A DNA stretch of 64,000 nt, taken from assembly GCF_013204795.1 (NCBI RefSeq), contig NZ_JABMKW010000020.1, positions 496,001 to 560,000 on the forward strand. Direction: 5' to 3'. The notes under the pieces were generated by a model, which worked only from the letters and a program-made list of their open reading frames with translations, made no database searches and was not told the DNA's origin. This stretch comes from Pedobacter panaciterrae. GTDB lineage: Bacteria; Bacteroidota; Bacteroidia; Sphingobacteriales; Sphingobacteriaceae. Below, one piece after another: positions 62,564 through 64,000 of this stretch; the first letter of the stretch is position 1; each line of letters opens with the position of its first letter. Both the position numbers and the translations under genes were made by a program.

Positions 62564-64000
62564 ATGGGTAATGTGCTCGACCAAATTAGTAAAGACAATA
62601 CCCGCTTTACTATTTTCGAAAATGATCAGGTATTAACGGCAGATCAGTTGAATGATTTATTCAACTATCTGGACGTACAGAACAAATTAACACGAACCAA
62701 AGCAATTGGTGTCGGGATTATTTATGGACTGGAAATAGGGGTAATAGATAACAAACATCTTGTAGTTTCAAAAGGCGCCGCAATTACTACCGATGGCGAT
62801 CTATTGTATTTCGATTACGATCAGGAGTTTGATCAATATGATGTTTTTGAAGATCTAAACGCCAAATATCCTTATTTTCTTAATGATAGTGATCAGCCCT
62901 TACCGATGTTCGAATTAAGAGATAGCCGGTTGGTAGGAGCTATACCAGGAAAAGATTTAGCAACGCTGGAGGCAACAACCGGTACTGCACTAAAAGATTA
63001 TGCAGGTATTTTATACCTGGAAGATTACAGCAATGATCCCGATTTATGTACTGGAACAGATTGTGACAATAAAGGCGTTATCGCCGTAAAAGAGCTAAAG
63101 ATTTTGCTTATCCATAAAAATAATATTGGCGCTTTGCTTCAAAGCATGCCTTCAATGAATAAAGATTATTTTTCACTTGACGACCTCAACATCCCCAGGG
63201 TTATGGTTAATACCGACCTGGACACGTATAAAGAGCTTAACGCATCATTTAATAATGCTTTAGTTGTAAAGGACGATATTATAGCCAAGCTTACTAAAGC
63301 TTACCAGGTTTGCAAGCTGGTGGTTGAAGATGATTTTGAAGGTGGCGATCCAACAGAGAAGTGGAAAAGTTTACTGGAGGAACAATTTAAGCTTAGTGAG
63401 TCCTTTTACGGTCAATATGTATATGATTATGCCCGCGACATTAGTTATGCATATAACGAGCTTAGAGAAAGCTTATTTTCAGATGATATGCTGGCCTCAC
63501 CAGATGTTGATTTATTTCCTAAACATGTGTTGATTGGTTTGGTTAGGGATGCAACCTTAAAAAATCCAATACCAGTAATTTTTCCAGATTTAAGAATTCC
63601 GCCTATAGGAGAACGACCAGTACTCGAAGCCAGACCAATATCTAGTTTGCTTCGCGCAAATATTTTAAAACCAAGTAATATCCGGTTCAATTTTGGCATA
63701 TTGATCAAGCGGTTCAATAAAATACATATAGATTTGGAATATCGCCATCATTTTTACGAATCGCCGATATTGAACAGCTCTAATGATTCAGATGAAGTAA
63801 CACGATTCAATTTCATGCGTATTCATAGTATGATAAACAGTTTTAAAGTTCCAAAAGCTGAGGATTTCCGTTCTGTAGATACTGGCCTTAAAATAATACC
63901 AAGTCTTTTTGAAGATGCACCACTTGGCGAACGAAGTATACCTTTCTATTATAGTTATAATGCAAGCTTTCCTATAAATCTATACTGGAATTTTAATGCG
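62564..64000 (+). CDS. Large eCIS-cluster protein of unknown function (partial, runs off the window)
   Basis: The frame is open from ATG 62564 to the last base (479 codons) and continues beyond it. The start reads MGNVLDQISKDNTRFTIFENDQVLTADQLNDLFNYL, followed by TRTKAIGVGIIYGLEIGV and a region of mixed helices and strands. No fibre, ATPase or toxin signature is visible so far. It follows the second baseplate gene by six bases and is probably a baseplate, fibre-adaptor or tape-measure component. It ends without a stop in the window, so it escapes ORF callers that require one. Confidence 0.75.
   Translation, partial: MGNVLDQISKDNTRFTIFENDQVLTADQLNDLFNYLDVQNKLTRTKAIGVGIIYGLEIGVIDNKHLVVSKGAAITTDGDLLYFDYDQEFDQYDVFEDLNAKYPYFLNDSDQPLPMFELRDSRLVGAIPGKDLATLEATTGTALKDYAGILYLEDYSNDPDLCTGTDCDNKGVIAVKELKILLIHKNNIGALLQSMPSMNKDYFSLDDLNIPRVMVNTDLDTYKELNASFNNALVVKDDIIAKLTKAYQVCKLVVEDDFEGGDPTEKWKSLLEEQFKLSESFYGQYVYDYARDISYAYNELRESLFSDDMLASPDVDLFPKHVLIGLVRDATLKNPIPVIFPDLRIPPIGERPVLEARPISSLLRANILKPSNIRFNFGILIKRFNKIHIDLEYRHHFYESPILNSSNDSDEVTRFNFMRIHSMINSFKVPKAEDFRSVDTGLKIIPSLFEDAPLGERSIPFYYSYNASFPINLYWNFNA

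Noticed and set aside
48901..64000. Prophage or classical type VI secretion system
   Set aside because: There are no capsid, terminase, lysis or integrase genes, and no TssB/TssC split sheath, TssJLM membrane complex or ClpV-type gene. DUF4255, DUF5908 and LysM genes in Afp order fit an eCIS better.
1..64000. CRISPR arrays, tRNA or rRNA genes, insertion sequences
   Set aside because: No regularly spaced direct repeats, cloverleaf-like segments, rRNA-like stretches or transposase motifs were seen on reading the window and its translations.

Overview
The window is low-GC DNA from a Bacteroidota, most likely a Sphingobacteriaceae member close to Pedobacter or Mucilaginibacter. The signs are a SusC/SusD pair, lipoproteins with Ser/Gly-Cys lipoboxes, several boxes of the Bacteroidota -7 type (TAnnTTTG), few strong Shine-Dalgarno sites, and glycoside hydrolases and AraC/MocR regulators typical of soil members. 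No rRNA, tRNA, CRISPR array, insertion sequence or integrase was seen. Family names come from motifs read by eye; no database search was run.

Region 1 (1-9.4 kb) holds the last codons of an upstream gene, LigD (a multidomain NHEJ ligase), a CoiA-like nuclease, a KTSC protein, a duplicated four-helix membrane protein, a cold-shock protein with a clear terminator, a PAS histidine kinase, an M35-prodomain-like lipoprotein, a YCII/DGPF protein with its ECF42-type sigma factor, and a DoxX protein. Region 2 (9.4-15.4 kb) holds an NmrA-like reductase, a secreted GH29 fucosidase, a beta-propeller fused to an azurin-like copper domain with a small secreted partner, and a translationally coupled acidic-protein pair. 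Region 3 (15.6-21.3 kb) is a complete trans-4-hydroxy-L-proline catabolic operon: dihydrodipicolinate-synthase-like deaminase, ketoglutarate semialdehyde dehydrogenase, epimerase and FAD dehydrogenase, followed by an AraC regulator. Region 4 (21.5-34.3 kb) holds an alcohol dehydrogenase lacking its structural-zinc cysteines, a GH36 alpha-galactosidase, a membrane-anchored HTH-like protein, a secreted phosphodiesterase, hairpin-rich intergenic DNA, a MocR/reductase/metallo-hydrolase/AraC run and two acetyltransferases. Region 5 (34.7-40.6 kb) is a SusC/SusD/DUF3823 uptake locus. Region 6 (40.6-44.3 kb) has Ku and topoisomerase IB plus a CHRD lipoprotein, bracketed by two paralogous HTH genes.

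Region 7 (44.6 kb to the end) is the most notable part: a long co-directional cluster that starts with a NusG/UpxY-like antiterminator. It continues through three sugar or methyl transferase genes (GT2-GT-methyltransferase fusion, GT32-like, FkbM) and then an extracellular contractile injection system (eCIS). The eCIS genes are a DUF4255/Pvc16-like cap protein, an unknown 346-aa protein, sheath, two tube proteins, a DUF5908 small protein missed by long-ORF callers, a LysM hub protein, a VgrG-like spike, an unknown 83-aa protein, gp25, a baseplate-J-like protein, a second large baseplate protein and an incomplete large ORF at the edge. The order follows the Afp/PVC scheme with the cap gene moved to the front. 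No PAAR tip, AAA+ ATPase, tape measure or recognisable fibre is inside the window. Tight spacing suggests that the transferases and the injection system are transcribed together under the antiterminator. Glycosylation or methylation of the particle, or of its cargo, is an inference.

The HTH gene divergent from the antiterminator has a close paralog divergent from ku. Both share a conserved upstream noncoding block, hinting at a common regulatory cassette.
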